Source: CAYQJL01 sp964612295 (GTDB lineage Bacteria; Eisenbacteria; RBG-16-71-46; CAIMUX01; WJJG01). Taken from it: a DNA stretch of 19,803 bases. Positions 1 through 6,793 of this stretch are shown here, in pieces (within the stretch, counting starts at the first letter, position 1; each line of letters begins with the position of its first letter). Both the position numbers and the translations under genes were made by a program. The stretch spans positions 1-19,803 of the forward strand of contig CAZTDY010000078.1 in assembly GCA_964612295.1 (NCBI GenBank), given 5' to 3'. The notes under the pieces are model-generated. The model was given only the letters and a program-made list of their open reading frames with translations, made no database searches and was not told the DNA's origin.

Positions 1-766
1 TTTGCCCCTGGAGCATGATTGGGCAAACATCAGATCGAATTCCCGGGCCACAACCGATTTGATTGAGAAGCGGCGGGGTGTCATCCCGCACATCGTGCAG
101 GTCGCGGAAACGACCGACGGGCAGCCGGCCGGTCAGCATCTCATAGAGGAGCACCCCGAAGGAGAAGACATCCGAGCGTTCATCAACCGAGCGCGCATCC
201 CGGCGCTGCTCCGGCGACATGTAGTCGACCGTACCCATCGAGATCTGCGCTTGCGTGAGGGTGCGGCTGCTGACCTGTTGCTCGGCGATGTGCGCGATGC
301 CGAAGTCGGTGACCTTGACCGTCCCGCTCTCGCTCGAGATCAGCACGTTGGCCGGTTTGATATCGCGGTGAATAATCCCGCGCGCATGTGCATGTTGGAT
401 TGCCCGGGCCACCTGGATCGCGATGCTGACGGCCTGGTAGATCGAAATCCGGCCGGCCCGAATCAGCTCATCGAGTCCATGGCCTTCCACGAACTCCATC
501 ACGATGAAGTATCGGCCGTCGGCCTCCCCGCGATCGATGACCTGGATGATGTTCGGGTGACTCAGCTTGGCGATGGTGACCGATTCGCGTTCAAAACGGG
601 CCAGCAAATCGTCGTCTTCGGCCAAGCTGAGGCTGAGGACCTTGATGGCAACCGTTCTTTCGAGTGAGGGCTGAATGTCCTTATAGACTGTGGCCATTCC
701 CCCTTCGGCAACAACCTCACTCACCTCGAACGGACCGATCATCTTTGGATGCTGCTCATCACTCAT
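1..766 (-). CDS. Hanks-type serine/threonine protein kinase, N-terminal part (runs off left edge)
   Basis: The first 255 residues of a bacterial Ser/Thr kinase are visible; the gene continues beyond base 1. In order they carry a glycine-rich loop (AEGGMATVYK, residues 20-29), the ATP-anchoring lysine in VAIKVL (K42), a glutamate-rich C-helix, the catalytic loop HRDIKPANV (H133-D135, N140), the metal-binding DFG (D154-G156), and the activation/P+1 segment GTVDYMSPEQ followed by DVFSFGVLLYEMLTGRLP. All catalytic residues are present, so it should phosphorylate proteins in the cytoplasm. The substrate and any C-terminal sensor or membrane segment lie outside the window. The first glycine of the usual GxGG loop is alanine here. 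The start is the ATG opening MSDEQHPKM; no strong Shine-Dalgarno precedes it. It lies 75 bases downstream of mutM on the same strand and may be co-transcribed. Family assignment is secure; the biological role is unknown. Confidence 0.93.
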   Translation of the reverse strand, partial: MSDEQHPKMIGPFEVSEVVAEGGMATVYKDIQPSLERTVAIKVLSLSLAEDDDLLARFERESVTIAKLSHPNIIQVIDRGEADGRYFIVMEFVEGHGLDELIRAGRISIYQAVSIAIQVARAIQHAHARGIIHRDIKPANVLISSESGTVKVTDFGIAHIAEQQVSSRTLTQAQISMGTVDYMSPEQRRDARSVDERSDVFSFGVLLYEMLTGRLPVGRFRDLHDVRDDTPPLLNQIGCGPGIRSDVCPIMLQGQ

Positions 767-841
767 CGCAAAGAAAAGTACTCCCGACAGAGCCGGTCTG
801 CAACGAATGGCTGTGGGGCTCCGGTCGCCGGGGCTTGCAGC

Positions 842-1681
842 CTACGGCTCCGGCTGGCAGGCCGGACAGATGTGCGTCCCCCGTTGGCCGACCTCGAATC
901 GCTCGATCGGCGTGCGACAGACCGGACAGGGCAACCCCGTACGACCGTAGACCCGAAGCTGGGTCTGGTAGTCTCCACCCCGGTAGATCCAGTCGATGCT
1001 CGATCCGTGACGGCGAATGCCGGCTCGCAACACCCGGCGGATGGCCCGCCAAAGGGAGCGACCCTCCTGGGCGGACAGCGTGTCGGCCTGCCGCCGGGGA
1101 TGGAGCCCGGCGGTGTGAAGCGCCTCATCGGTGTAGATATTTCCCAGCCCGGCCAGAAAGCTCTGGTCGAGAAGCAGCGGCTTGAGCTGCCGGCGACGCG
1201 CGCTGGCCCGGGCGACGAAGTCCCGGGAGGTGAGGGTGTTCTCCAGCGGTTCGGGGCCGAGGGCGCCCAGCAGCTCGGAAGGATCGCGCAGTAGCCAGAG
1301 ACGTCCGAACTTCCTCAGATCCGTGAAGACGAGCCGGTCGCCGCTGGAGAGCTTGAGGTGCAAACGACAGAATCGTGGGAGGGGGCCTGTATCCGGTTGG
1401 GCCACCAGATCCCCGCTCATGCGCAGGTGGACGGCGAGGGTGCCGGTCCGGCCTGCCTTTGCCTCCTCGAGGCCGATCAGGAGGAACTTGCCCCGGCGGG
1501 TGATCTCCCCGATTCGTCTACCCTTCACCCGTCGCCAGAAATGCGGGCGGCTGGGGGTGGCCAGACACCCCGCCCAGGCGAATCGGCCTCCGGTGATGCG
1601 GCGCCCGGCAATGGCAGGCTCACCGCGGCCCCCGTGCACAAGAGCACGCCGAATGGTCTCGACTTCGGGAAGTTCCGGCAT
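842..1681 (-). CDS. mutM: Formamidopyrimidine-DNA glycosylase (Fpg/MutM)
   Basis: This base-excision repair enzyme removes 8-oxoguanine and other oxidised purines and nicks the abasic site by beta,delta-elimination. The start is fixed by the invariant N-terminus MPELPEVET, whose P2 is the Schiff-base nucleophile and E3 a catalytic partner. A purine-rich GGGAGAGGAG lies directly before the ATG. The frame stays open about 98 codons further upstream, but that part is not coding. Conserved features are RRGKFLLI (K65, equivalent to the E. coli K57 region), FTDLRKFGRL, the helix-two-turn-helix DQSFLAGLGNIYTDEAL, and a C-terminal zinc finger with C252, C255, C272 and C275 plus R267. The length of 279 aa is close to the E. 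coli protein (269). It is divergent from the K+ channel gene (121 bases apart) and followed on the same strand by a protein kinase gene. Confidence 0.97.
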   Translation of the reverse strand: MPELPEVETIRRALVHGGRGEPAIAGRRITGGRFAWAGCLATPSRPHFWRRVKGRRIGEITRRGKFLLIGLEEAKAGRTGTLAVHLRMSGDLVAQPDTGPLPRFCRLHLKLSSGDRLVFTDLRKFGRLWLLRDPSELLGALGPEPLENTLTSRDFVARASARRRQLKPLLLDQSFLAGLGNIYTDEALHTAGLHPRRQADTLSAQEGRSLWRAIRRVLRAGIRRHGSSIDWIYRGGDYQTQLRVYGRTGLPCPVCRTPIERFEVGQRGTHICPACQPEP

Positions 1682-1802
1682 GGGCTCCTCTCCCTCACCC
1701 GTAAACTGTCCCGAGGCTACCGAAAAGCTCGGCAAGTGTCGATAGCGGAAGGAGAACAGCAGCCCGGCCAAACGGCCTGAAACCCCCTGGAACGGAGAGT
1801 CC

Positions 1803-2840
1803 ATGTCAGCCAGGTCAATCCCCTCAAACGGCAAGTATACGGTGGCGCCGCGTGAGCGCATCACCCGCGTTCTGGGGGTGCTCTCGGCGGTGATTCTCAT
1901 CGGCACCGTTGGCTTCGCGACGATTGAGGGTTGGGACATTTGGCGATCGTTGTTCTTCACCTTGATCACGATCACGACGGTGGGCTACAGCGCCGATGGC
2001 CTGACCGCCGCCGGAGAGCGCTTCACCACGGTTCTTCTGATCGGTGGGATCGGGACCGCGGGATACGCCTTCGGGGCGGTGATTCAGACCGCGATCGACA
2101 GCCAACTCGCCTGGAGGAGAAGGATGCAGAAGAAGATCGACAAGCTACGAGATCATCACATCATCTGCGGTTTCGGGAACATCGGCCGGGTGGTGGGTGA
2201 CCAGCTCGCGGCGGCCTCGCTGCCTTTCGTCGTCATCGAAAGCGACGACAAGACCTACCAGGGCGCGATTGATCGCGGCTACCTTGCCGTTCAGGGTGGC
2301 GCCACCGAAGACGAGAGCCTCCTTCTGGCAGGGATCGAGCACGCGGCGAGCATCGTCTGTGCGGTCAACTCAGACTCGGACAACATCGTGATCGCTCTCG
2401 GGGCCCGCGAGCTGCGGCCGGACATCCGGATCATCGCGCGTGTCGAAGATGAGGGGTCGACCCGGAAGATCCGCCGGGCCGGAGCATCCCAGGTGATTTC
2501 ACCCTCGCGCACCGGGGCGGTCGACATCGCGGATACCATCATCAGCCCGCACACCTCTGAGTTTCTCCGTTCAACCGAGGATGCGAATCGATTCGAGCTG
2601 GGCGACGTGGTGGTTGCCCCCGAGTCGGCGATCGCCGGGCACACGATCTGTGAACTCGGCAGCGGAGACTTAGATGAGATCGTCTTCGTGGCGATCAAAC
2701 GTCCCGGCGGGGCCACGCGTATTCGTCCCGGTGGGGAGACCCGGCTGCAGGGAGGCGACGTGCTCATCGTGGCCGGGAGGCCGGCCAATCTCGCTTGGCT
2801 GGCGAAACAGGCCGGGCAGGTTTCCGCCCAGGCCGCCTAG
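1803..2840 (+). CDS. Two-TM potassium channel with C-terminal RCK (TrkA-N/TrkA-C) domain
   Basis: This is an inner-membrane K+ channel subunit of the MthK/Kch-like architecture. It has TM1 (about residues 20-41), a pore helix, a selectivity filter T59-V-G-Y-S63, TM2 (about 74-95), and a basic linker. A cytoplasmic Rossmann-type RCK/TrkA-N domain follows, opening HHIICGFGNIGR (nucleotide motif GFGNIG at 123-128). A C-terminal TrkA-C-like segment covers roughly 255-340. The 345 aa suit the family. The filter has Ser where most K+ channels have Gly or Asp after GY. The ATG follows GGAACGGAGAGTCC. A second in-frame ATG (M108) starts exactly at the RCK domain behind a very strong internal Shine-Dalgarno (entered separately). 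A ligand such as Ca2+ or a nucleotide cannot be deduced. It is divergent from mutM, with a hydrolase gene 74 bases downstream on the same strand. Confidence 0.9.
   Translation: MSARSIPSNGKYTVAPRERITRVLGVLSAVILIGTVGFATIEGWDIWRSLFFTLITITTVGYSADGLTAAGERFTTVLLIGGIGTAGYAFGAVIQTAIDSQLAWRRRMQKKIDKLRDHHIICGFGNIGRVVGDQLAAASLPFVVIESDDKTYQGAIDRGYLAVQGGATEDESLLLAGIEHAASIVCAVNSDSDNIVIALGARELRPDIRIIARVEDEGSTRKIRRAGASQVISPSRTGAVDIADTIISPHTSEFLRSTEDANRFELGDVVVAPESAIAGHTICELGSGDLDEIVFVAIKRPGGATRIRPGGETRLQGGDVLIVAGRPANLAWLAKQAGQVSAQAA
2113..2126 (+). promoter_or_regulatory. Candidate internal ribosome-binding site and start codon for a free RCK domain
   Basis: GGAGGAGAAGGATG sits inside the channel gene. The GGAGGAG lies four bases before the in-frame ATG of M108. 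The codons used are AGG-AGA-AGG for three arginines; almost every other arginine in this gene uses CGN. Initiation here would give a soluble RCK polypeptide of 238 aa. In MthK, an internal start at M107 is known to supply the four extra RCK subunits of the gating ring, so the position matches. The function here is inferred from position and sequence only. Confidence 0.5.
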
Positions 2841-2914
2841 CCCACTCTACAAGCTTGCCCATGCGTGTTCTTCGGGAGAGGATGGAGGGGCACTAGCCTT
2901 CCACCGGAGGAGCC

Positions 2915-4531
2915 ATGGTCAAGGTCGTGAGTCAGGTTCTGCTGATCATTTGTTGCTCTTTGGCTGTCTCTGCCGAATCCGCGCTCGCTACCGATGAATC
3001 CCGCGGCATCTACTTCGAGAAACGGGCCTACCAGCCGCAAGAACTTCCCGCCTTCGCCGGCGCCCGAGACGGATTGCCGAGCCCGGTTCTCGGCGGCAAC
3101 CCGGGGTGGGTCGACATGTACTGGAAGTGCTGGGAGATCGCCTTCCGGGGCCTCAAGCAGCCTCCACCCGGCTCTCCGCTTGTTTCCAACTGGCTGGATG
3201 AAGCATTCAGCGGCCACATCTTCCAGTGGGACACGATCTTCATGATGATGTTCGCGCGATACGGCCACGAGATGTTCCCCGCCATCCAGTCGCTCAACAA
3301 TTTCTATTGCCTTCAGCGCCGGAGCGGGTTCATCGGGCGGGAGTATCGGGAGGCCGACGGCGCCATCATCCACTTCGATCACGGGGGCGGGCTCTTCGCG
3401 CCGACCGGTTGGAAGAACGTCGTCAATCCGCCGCTCTTCAGCTGGGCCGAGTTCGAATCCTACCGGGTAACCGGCGATCGGGCTCGTCTGGCGATGGTCC
3501 TGCCTGTCCTGGAGAAGTATGCCGAGTGGTTGGATCGTGAAGGCGACCCGGACGCCGAGGATTGGGAGACGCACGGACGCAAAGCGCAGGCGTCCGTCCA
3601 TGGGCTCTACTGGAACACGCCGCTGGGCAGCGGCATGGACAATACCCCTCGTCCGGCCCAGAAGGGGGCGGGCTGGGTGGAGATGTCCGCCCAAATGGTC
3701 ATCATGTATGCCAACCTCGCCCTGATCTGCGATCAGCTCGAGTTGGCTGACAAAGCGCACGCCTACCGGTCTCGCGCAACGGCGATCGGGGAGCTGGTCA
3801 ACCGGTGGTGTTGGAGTGAAGAAGACGGGTTCTACTACGATGTGCGCGCAGACGGATCACAGTTCACCAAGAAGACCAGTGGCGGCTTCTGGCCGCTCTT
3901 GGCCGGCATCGCCTCGCCCGGGCAGGCGGAGCGGCTTGTACAACACCTGCGGAATCAGAACGAGTTCTGGCGCGCGATCGTGTTTCCCACTCTTGCGGCG
4001 GATGAAGAGGAATACGCCGAATACGGCGGATACTGGCTGGGCGGCGTCTGGGCGCCGACCAACGTGATGGTGATCAAAGGGCTGGAGAAGTACGGATTCG
4101 AGGACCTGGCCGCGGAGGCCACCGAGAGATACCTGGCCGGTATGTACGCCGTTTTCAAAGAGACCGGCACCGTGTTCGAGAACTACTCCCCGGAGCACCT
4201 GGCACCGGGCCGCCCGGCCAAGCCGGACTTCGTGGGCTGGACCGGCTGTGGGCCCATCCAGCTCCTGATCGAAAACGTCATCGGCCTGCGCCCCGAGGCC
4301 GCCGGCCGCACCCTGACCTGGCGGCTCCGCCGATCTGACCGCCACGGTGTCCGCCGGCTCCCGGTCGGCGAGTCCTCGGTCTCTCTCATCTGCGAGCGGC
4401 GATCCGATCCTCGAGAGCCCGCCCAGCTGACGGTGGAGTGTGGGGGACCGTGCAGGTTGGTCATCGAACATCCCGCCGGGACGAAATCGTTCGACCTGGG
4501 GGTGGGAACTCACCGGCTCCAAGCTCCCTGA
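2915..4531 (+). CDS. Secreted GH63/MGH-like (alpha/alpha)6-barrel glycoside hydrolase
   Basis: This is probably an exported glycosidase of the clan that holds GH63 glucosidases and mannosylglycerate hydrolase; the substrate is unknown. A signal peptide covers about residues 1-25 (hydrophobic LLIICCSLAVS, then AESALA before TDES). Family-type motifs are FQWDTIFMMMFARYG near 110, GSGMDNTPR with D242 in the position of the usual general acid, YWLGGVWAPTNVMVIKGL near 370, FENYSPE with E422 as the likely base, and GWTGCGPIQLLIENVIGL. The last 90 or so residues look like a small beta-sandwich tail. The start is the ATG behind CCGGAGGAGCC. It stands alone between the K+ channel and a regulator gene, with no transporter or sugar regulator nearby. 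The fold assignment is good; the catalytic residues are assigned by analogy. Confidence 0.78.
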   Translation: MVKVVSQVLLIICCSLAVSAESALATDESRGIYFEKRAYQPQELPAFAGARDGLPSPVLGGNPGWVDMYWKCWEIAFRGLKQPPPGSPLVSNWLDEAFSGHIFQWDTIFMMMFARYGHEMFPAIQSLNNFYCLQRRSGFIGREYREADGAIIHFDHGGGLFAPTGWKNVVNPPLFSWAEFESYRVTGDRARLAMVLPVLEKYAEWLDREGDPDAEDWETHGRKAQASVHGLYWNTPLGSGMDNTPRPAQKGAGWVEMSAQMVIMYANLALICDQLELADKAHAYRSRATAIGELVNRWCWSEEDGFYYDVRADGSQFTKKTSGGFWPLLAGIASPGQAERLVQHLRNQNEFWRAIVFPTLAADEEEYAEYGGYWLGGVWAPTNVMVIKGLEKYGFEDLAAEATERYLAGMYAVFKETGTVFENYSPEHLAPGRPAKPDFVGWTGCGPIQLLIENVIGLRPEAAGRTLTWRLRRSDRHGVRRLPVGESSVSLICERRSDPREPAQLTVECGGPCRLVIEHPAGTKSFDLGVGTHRLQAP

Positions 4532-4596
4532 TCCTGACCCCTTCGAATCGCATGTCCCACCTGTGCCACTTTTATCTTCCTTTATGCAAAATATAC

Positions 4597-4625
4597 TTGA
4601 CGTAATGCCCGATATATCTTACATT
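4597..4625 (+). promoter_or_regulatory. Sigma-70-like promoter for the XRE/membrane-protein pair
   Basis: TTGACG (4597-4602), a 17-base spacer and TACATT (4620-4625) form a reasonable -35/-10 pair 33 bases before the regulator's start, in a locally A+T-rich patch (4571-4626). The related words ATATACTT (4591-4598) and ATATATCTT (4612-4620) flank or overlap the elements and could be operator half-sites for the regulator downstream. Confidence 0.45.
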
Positions 4626-4657
4626 GAGGAGCATCCTAAGCAGATGGGAGGATGGGC

Positions 4658-4873
4658 ATGGAAGAAGTCACGATCGAGAATCGCCTCAAACTGGCGCGGG
4701 TGGAAAAGGGGCTGTCTCAGGCCCAGCTGGCTGAACTGGCGGGCGTGACCCGCCAGACCATCGGCTTGATCGAAGCCGGCCGCTACAACCCGACTCTGAA
4801 GCTCTGCCTGATTCTGGCGCGGGAGACCGGCCGGACGCTGGATGAGCTGTTCTGGATCAAAGGAGAGAAATGA
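4658..4873 (+). CDS. Small XRE-family helix-turn-helix regulator
   Basis: This 71-residue protein consists of little more than one Cro/CI-type DNA-binding domain. The motif SQAQLAELAGVTRQTIGLIE holds the two HTH helices, and YNPTLKLCLILARETGRTLDELF completes the five-helix fold. It belongs to the common class of stand-alone ~70-aa regulators encoded just before a small membrane protein. GGGAGG at 4646-4651 is spaced correctly (6 bases) for the ATG at 4658; the ATG at 4652 overlaps closely with that site and is less likely. It overlaps the next gene by four bases, so the two are translationally coupled. It probably controls its own operon through the promoter region at 4597-4625. The signal it answers to is not visible. 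Confidence 0.9.
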   Translation: MEEVTIENRLKLARVEKGLSQAQLAELAGVTRQTIGLIEAGRYNPTLKLCLILARETGRTLDELFWIKGEK

Positions 4874-5307
4874 TGCTGTTCAAGAAGCACAAGATCGACG
4901 AACGGGTGCGCTCCAGCGTGGGCCCGGCGGCCGCGATCTGGCTGGGGATCACCCAGGTCCTCCTGGCTGGGGTCATCTTCTTCCGTCTCTACGTAACCGG
5001 GCAAGCCGATGAAGAGATTCGTGACTTCCAGGTCGTTCTGGCCATCTCCCTCTTCGGGCACATGGCGCTCCAGCTCTTCCTGGGCGGGATCCTCCCGGTC
5101 CTGACCAAACGTGGCCTGCTGGTCAGCTATCTCGTGCTGGCCGGACTCATCAGCGGCATATGCCTCTTGGTCTATGGTGTTCCTGCCCTTGGGGAATGGA
5201 AGGACACCTGGCTACCGGCGCTGGGTGGTCCGGCGGTGTTGGTGGGGTTTTACTGGCTCCTTGCCAGGCTCGGCAAGTGGCGCGTGGAGAGACTGCTTCG
5301 CGAGTAA
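4870..5307 (+). CDS. Four-helix membrane protein of unknown function, coupled to XRE regulator
   Basis: This is an integral inner-membrane protein of 145 aa (144 if the adjacent ATG at 4873 is used). Its basic N-terminus MMLFKKHKIDERVR suggests a cytoplasmic start. Four hydrophobic segments are visible at about 19-41, 52-77, 81-103 and 117-134, ending in a basic tail RLGKWRVERLLRE. No catalytic or metal-binding motif is apparent. AGGAG at 4861-4865 is the ribosome-binding site; the ATG overlaps the TGA of the regulator gene. Such regulator/membrane-protein pairs are widespread in bacteria but mostly uncharacterised. A role in envelope or signal sensing for the regulator is only a guess from linkage. 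A strong hairpin follows 38 bases downstream. Confidence 0.82.
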   Translation: MMLFKKHKIDERVRSSVGPAAAIWLGITQVLLAGVIFFRLYVTGQADEEIRDFQVVLAISLFGHMALQLFLGGILPVLTKRGLLVSYLVLAGLISGICLLVYGVPALGEWKDTWLPALGGPAVLVGFYWLLARLGKWRVERLLRE

Positions 5308-5345
5308 CTGTGCCGGTGTGAGCCCGGCCAAACGTACCTCTAGAC

Positions 5346-5381
5346 CAGCGCCGGAGGTGGGTTCCGCCCGCCCCGGCGCTG
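5346..5381 (+). terminator. Strong intergenic hairpin, probable terminator
   Basis: CAGCGCCGG (5346-5354) pairs perfectly with CCGGCGCTG (5373-5381). After one bulged A, GGTGGG (5356-5361) pairs with CCCGCC (5367-5372) through one G:U, leaving a five-base loop. A moderately T-rich run, TGCTATTCTGCC, follows rather than a true U-tract. It separates the membrane-protein gene from the acyl-CoA operon. Confidence 0.6.
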
Positions 5382-5445
5382 TGCTATTCTGCCTATTCTC
5401 GATGCCCGTAATAGATGAGCAATTCAAGATGTGGAGGAGACAGGC

Positions 5446-6780
5446 ATGGATCTGGTTTCAAGGTACCAGAATGTGGGGGTCATCGGCGCGGCGGGCAAGA
5501 TGGGCAGCGGAATCGCCCTGCTCCTCAGCCAGCGGATGGCCGAACTCAAGCTGGGCGAGGGCAAGGGCAAGCGGTTCAAACTGACCCTGATGGATGTCCA
5601 TGACGAGGGTCTCGACGGACTCCACAGCTACCTGCGGGCCCAGATGGTTCGAGCGGCCGAAAAGATGACCGTCGTTCTGCGGAAGTTCTACGCCGACCGC
5701 AAGGATCTGGTGGAGAACGGCGAGATCATCGAGGCTTTCGTCAACGATGCCATGGGCCAGGTGCGTTTCACGACGGACCTGGGAGCGTTGAATGAGTGCC
5801 GGATGGTGTTCGAGGCGATCGCCGAGAACATCCCTCTCAAGGTGAAGATCTACAAGACGCTCAAGAAAGAGTGCGCCGACGACACCTGGTTCTTCACGAA
5901 CACCTCCTCGATTCCGATCAGTTTGCTCGACAAGGACGCGAATCTGAACGGCCGGATCATCGGTTATCACTTCTACAATCCCCCCGCAGTCCAGAGGCTC
6001 TTAGAGCTCATCACCAGCGACGCAACGAACAAGGAGATGGTCGAGGCCTCCAAGCAGATTGCGGCCGACCTGCGCAAGAAGGTCATCCCGGCGAACGACA
6101 TCGCCGGCTTCATCGGCAACGGTCACTTCATCCGCGACGGCCTCCACGGCATGTCGGAAGTGGATCGGCTGACCGGGGATCACGGTTTCGCCGAAGCCGT
6201 CTACATGGTCAACCGGGTGAGTCAGGACTGGCTCGTGCGTCCCATGGGCATCTTCCAGCTGATCGATTACGTCGGCGTGGATGTGTTCCAGTGCATTCTC
6301 GGGGTGATGGATCAGTTCATCGATTCCGAAAAGCTCCACAGCGATCTGATCGACAAGCTGATGGAGAAGGGCGTCCGCGGCGGCCAGAACTCCGACGGCA
6401 GTCAGAAGGACGGCTTCCTGAAGTACGAGAAGGGTCGTATCACGGGCGTGTTTGACCTTGCAAAGGGCGACTACGTGTCCACCGAGGAGAACTGGTCGAA
6501 GCCGTTGGACGAGAAGCTGGGCGGCTTGCCCGATGCTCACTTCCCCTGGAAAGCGCTGACCCGCGATCCGCAGAAGGGAGAGAAGCTGGCGGCCTACTTC
6601 GAGAAACTCAACCAGGGCGATTGCCTGGGATGCCGGCTCGGCCAGACCTACCTGAAGAGGTCGAAGGCCATCGGTGAGCAGCTGGTCAGCATGGGGGTGG
6701 CTGCGAAGCCGGAGGATGTCAACGGGGTCCTCCTGAACGGGTTCTTCCACCTTTACGGTCCAATCAACGATTACGCGTAG
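5446..6780 (+). CDS. 3-hydroxyacyl-CoA dehydrogenase family protein (long form)
   Basis: This is predicted to oxidise a 3-hydroxyacyl-CoA to the 3-ketoacyl-CoA with NAD+ in the cytoplasm. The Rossmann motif VGVIGAAGKMGSGIA lies at 10-24. NTSSIPIS (S154) and GYHFYNPP (H175, the catalytic His), then RLLELI with the partner Glu, and NDIAGFIGN (N225) match the catalytic pattern of the family. At 444 aa it is much longer than the ~280-aa stand-alone enzymes: it has extra sequence after the first beta-alpha-beta unit (residues ~35-45) and a long C-terminal half with GVRGGQNSDGSQKDGFLKYE. No enoyl-CoA hydratase domain is fused. GGAGGAG at 5432-5438 points to the ATG at 5446 rather than the GTG at 5431. 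The thiolase gene begins 13 bases after it, so the pair should act on consecutive beta-oxidation (or reverse) steps. The chain length of the substrate is unknown. Confidence 0.88.
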   Translation: MDLVSRYQNVGVIGAAGKMGSGIALLLSQRMAELKLGEGKGKRFKLTLMDVHDEGLDGLHSYLRAQMVRAAEKMTVVLRKFYADRKDLVENGEIIEAFVNDAMGQVRFTTDLGALNECRMVFEAIAENIPLKVKIYKTLKKECADDTWFFTNTSSIPISLLDKDANLNGRIIGYHFYNPPAVQRLLELITSDATNKEMVEASKQIAADLRKKVIPANDIAGFIGNGHFIRDGLHGMSEVDRLTGDHGFAEAVYMVNRVSQDWLVRPMGIFQLIDYVGVDVFQCILGVMDQFIDSEKLHSDLIDKLMEKGVRGGQNSDGSQKDGFLKYEKGRITGVFDLAKGDYVSTEENWSKPLDEKLGGLPDAHFPWKALTRDPQKGEKLAAYFEKLNQGDCLGCRLGQTYLKRSKAIGEQLVSMGVAAKPEDVNGVLLNGFFHLYGPINDYA

Positions 6781-6793
6781 GAGGAGATAGATC

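Noticed and set aside
2..667. Long plus-strand open frame across the left edge
   Set aside because: It is the antisense of the Ser/Thr kinase, whose minus-strand frame shows every conserved kinase motif. The plus-strand translation has no recognisable domain.
1761..1774. AGCCCGGCCAAACG also occurs at 5321-5334
   Set aside because: A 14-base identity between two places in 20 kb of G+C-rich DNA is expected by chance about once. The surrounding sequence does not match.
1682..1975. N-terminal extension of mutM by 98 codons
   Set aside because: MutM needs its proline at position 2 as nucleophile, so the start must be at MPELPE (1681). The extension has no conserved sequence and would run antisense into the channel gene.
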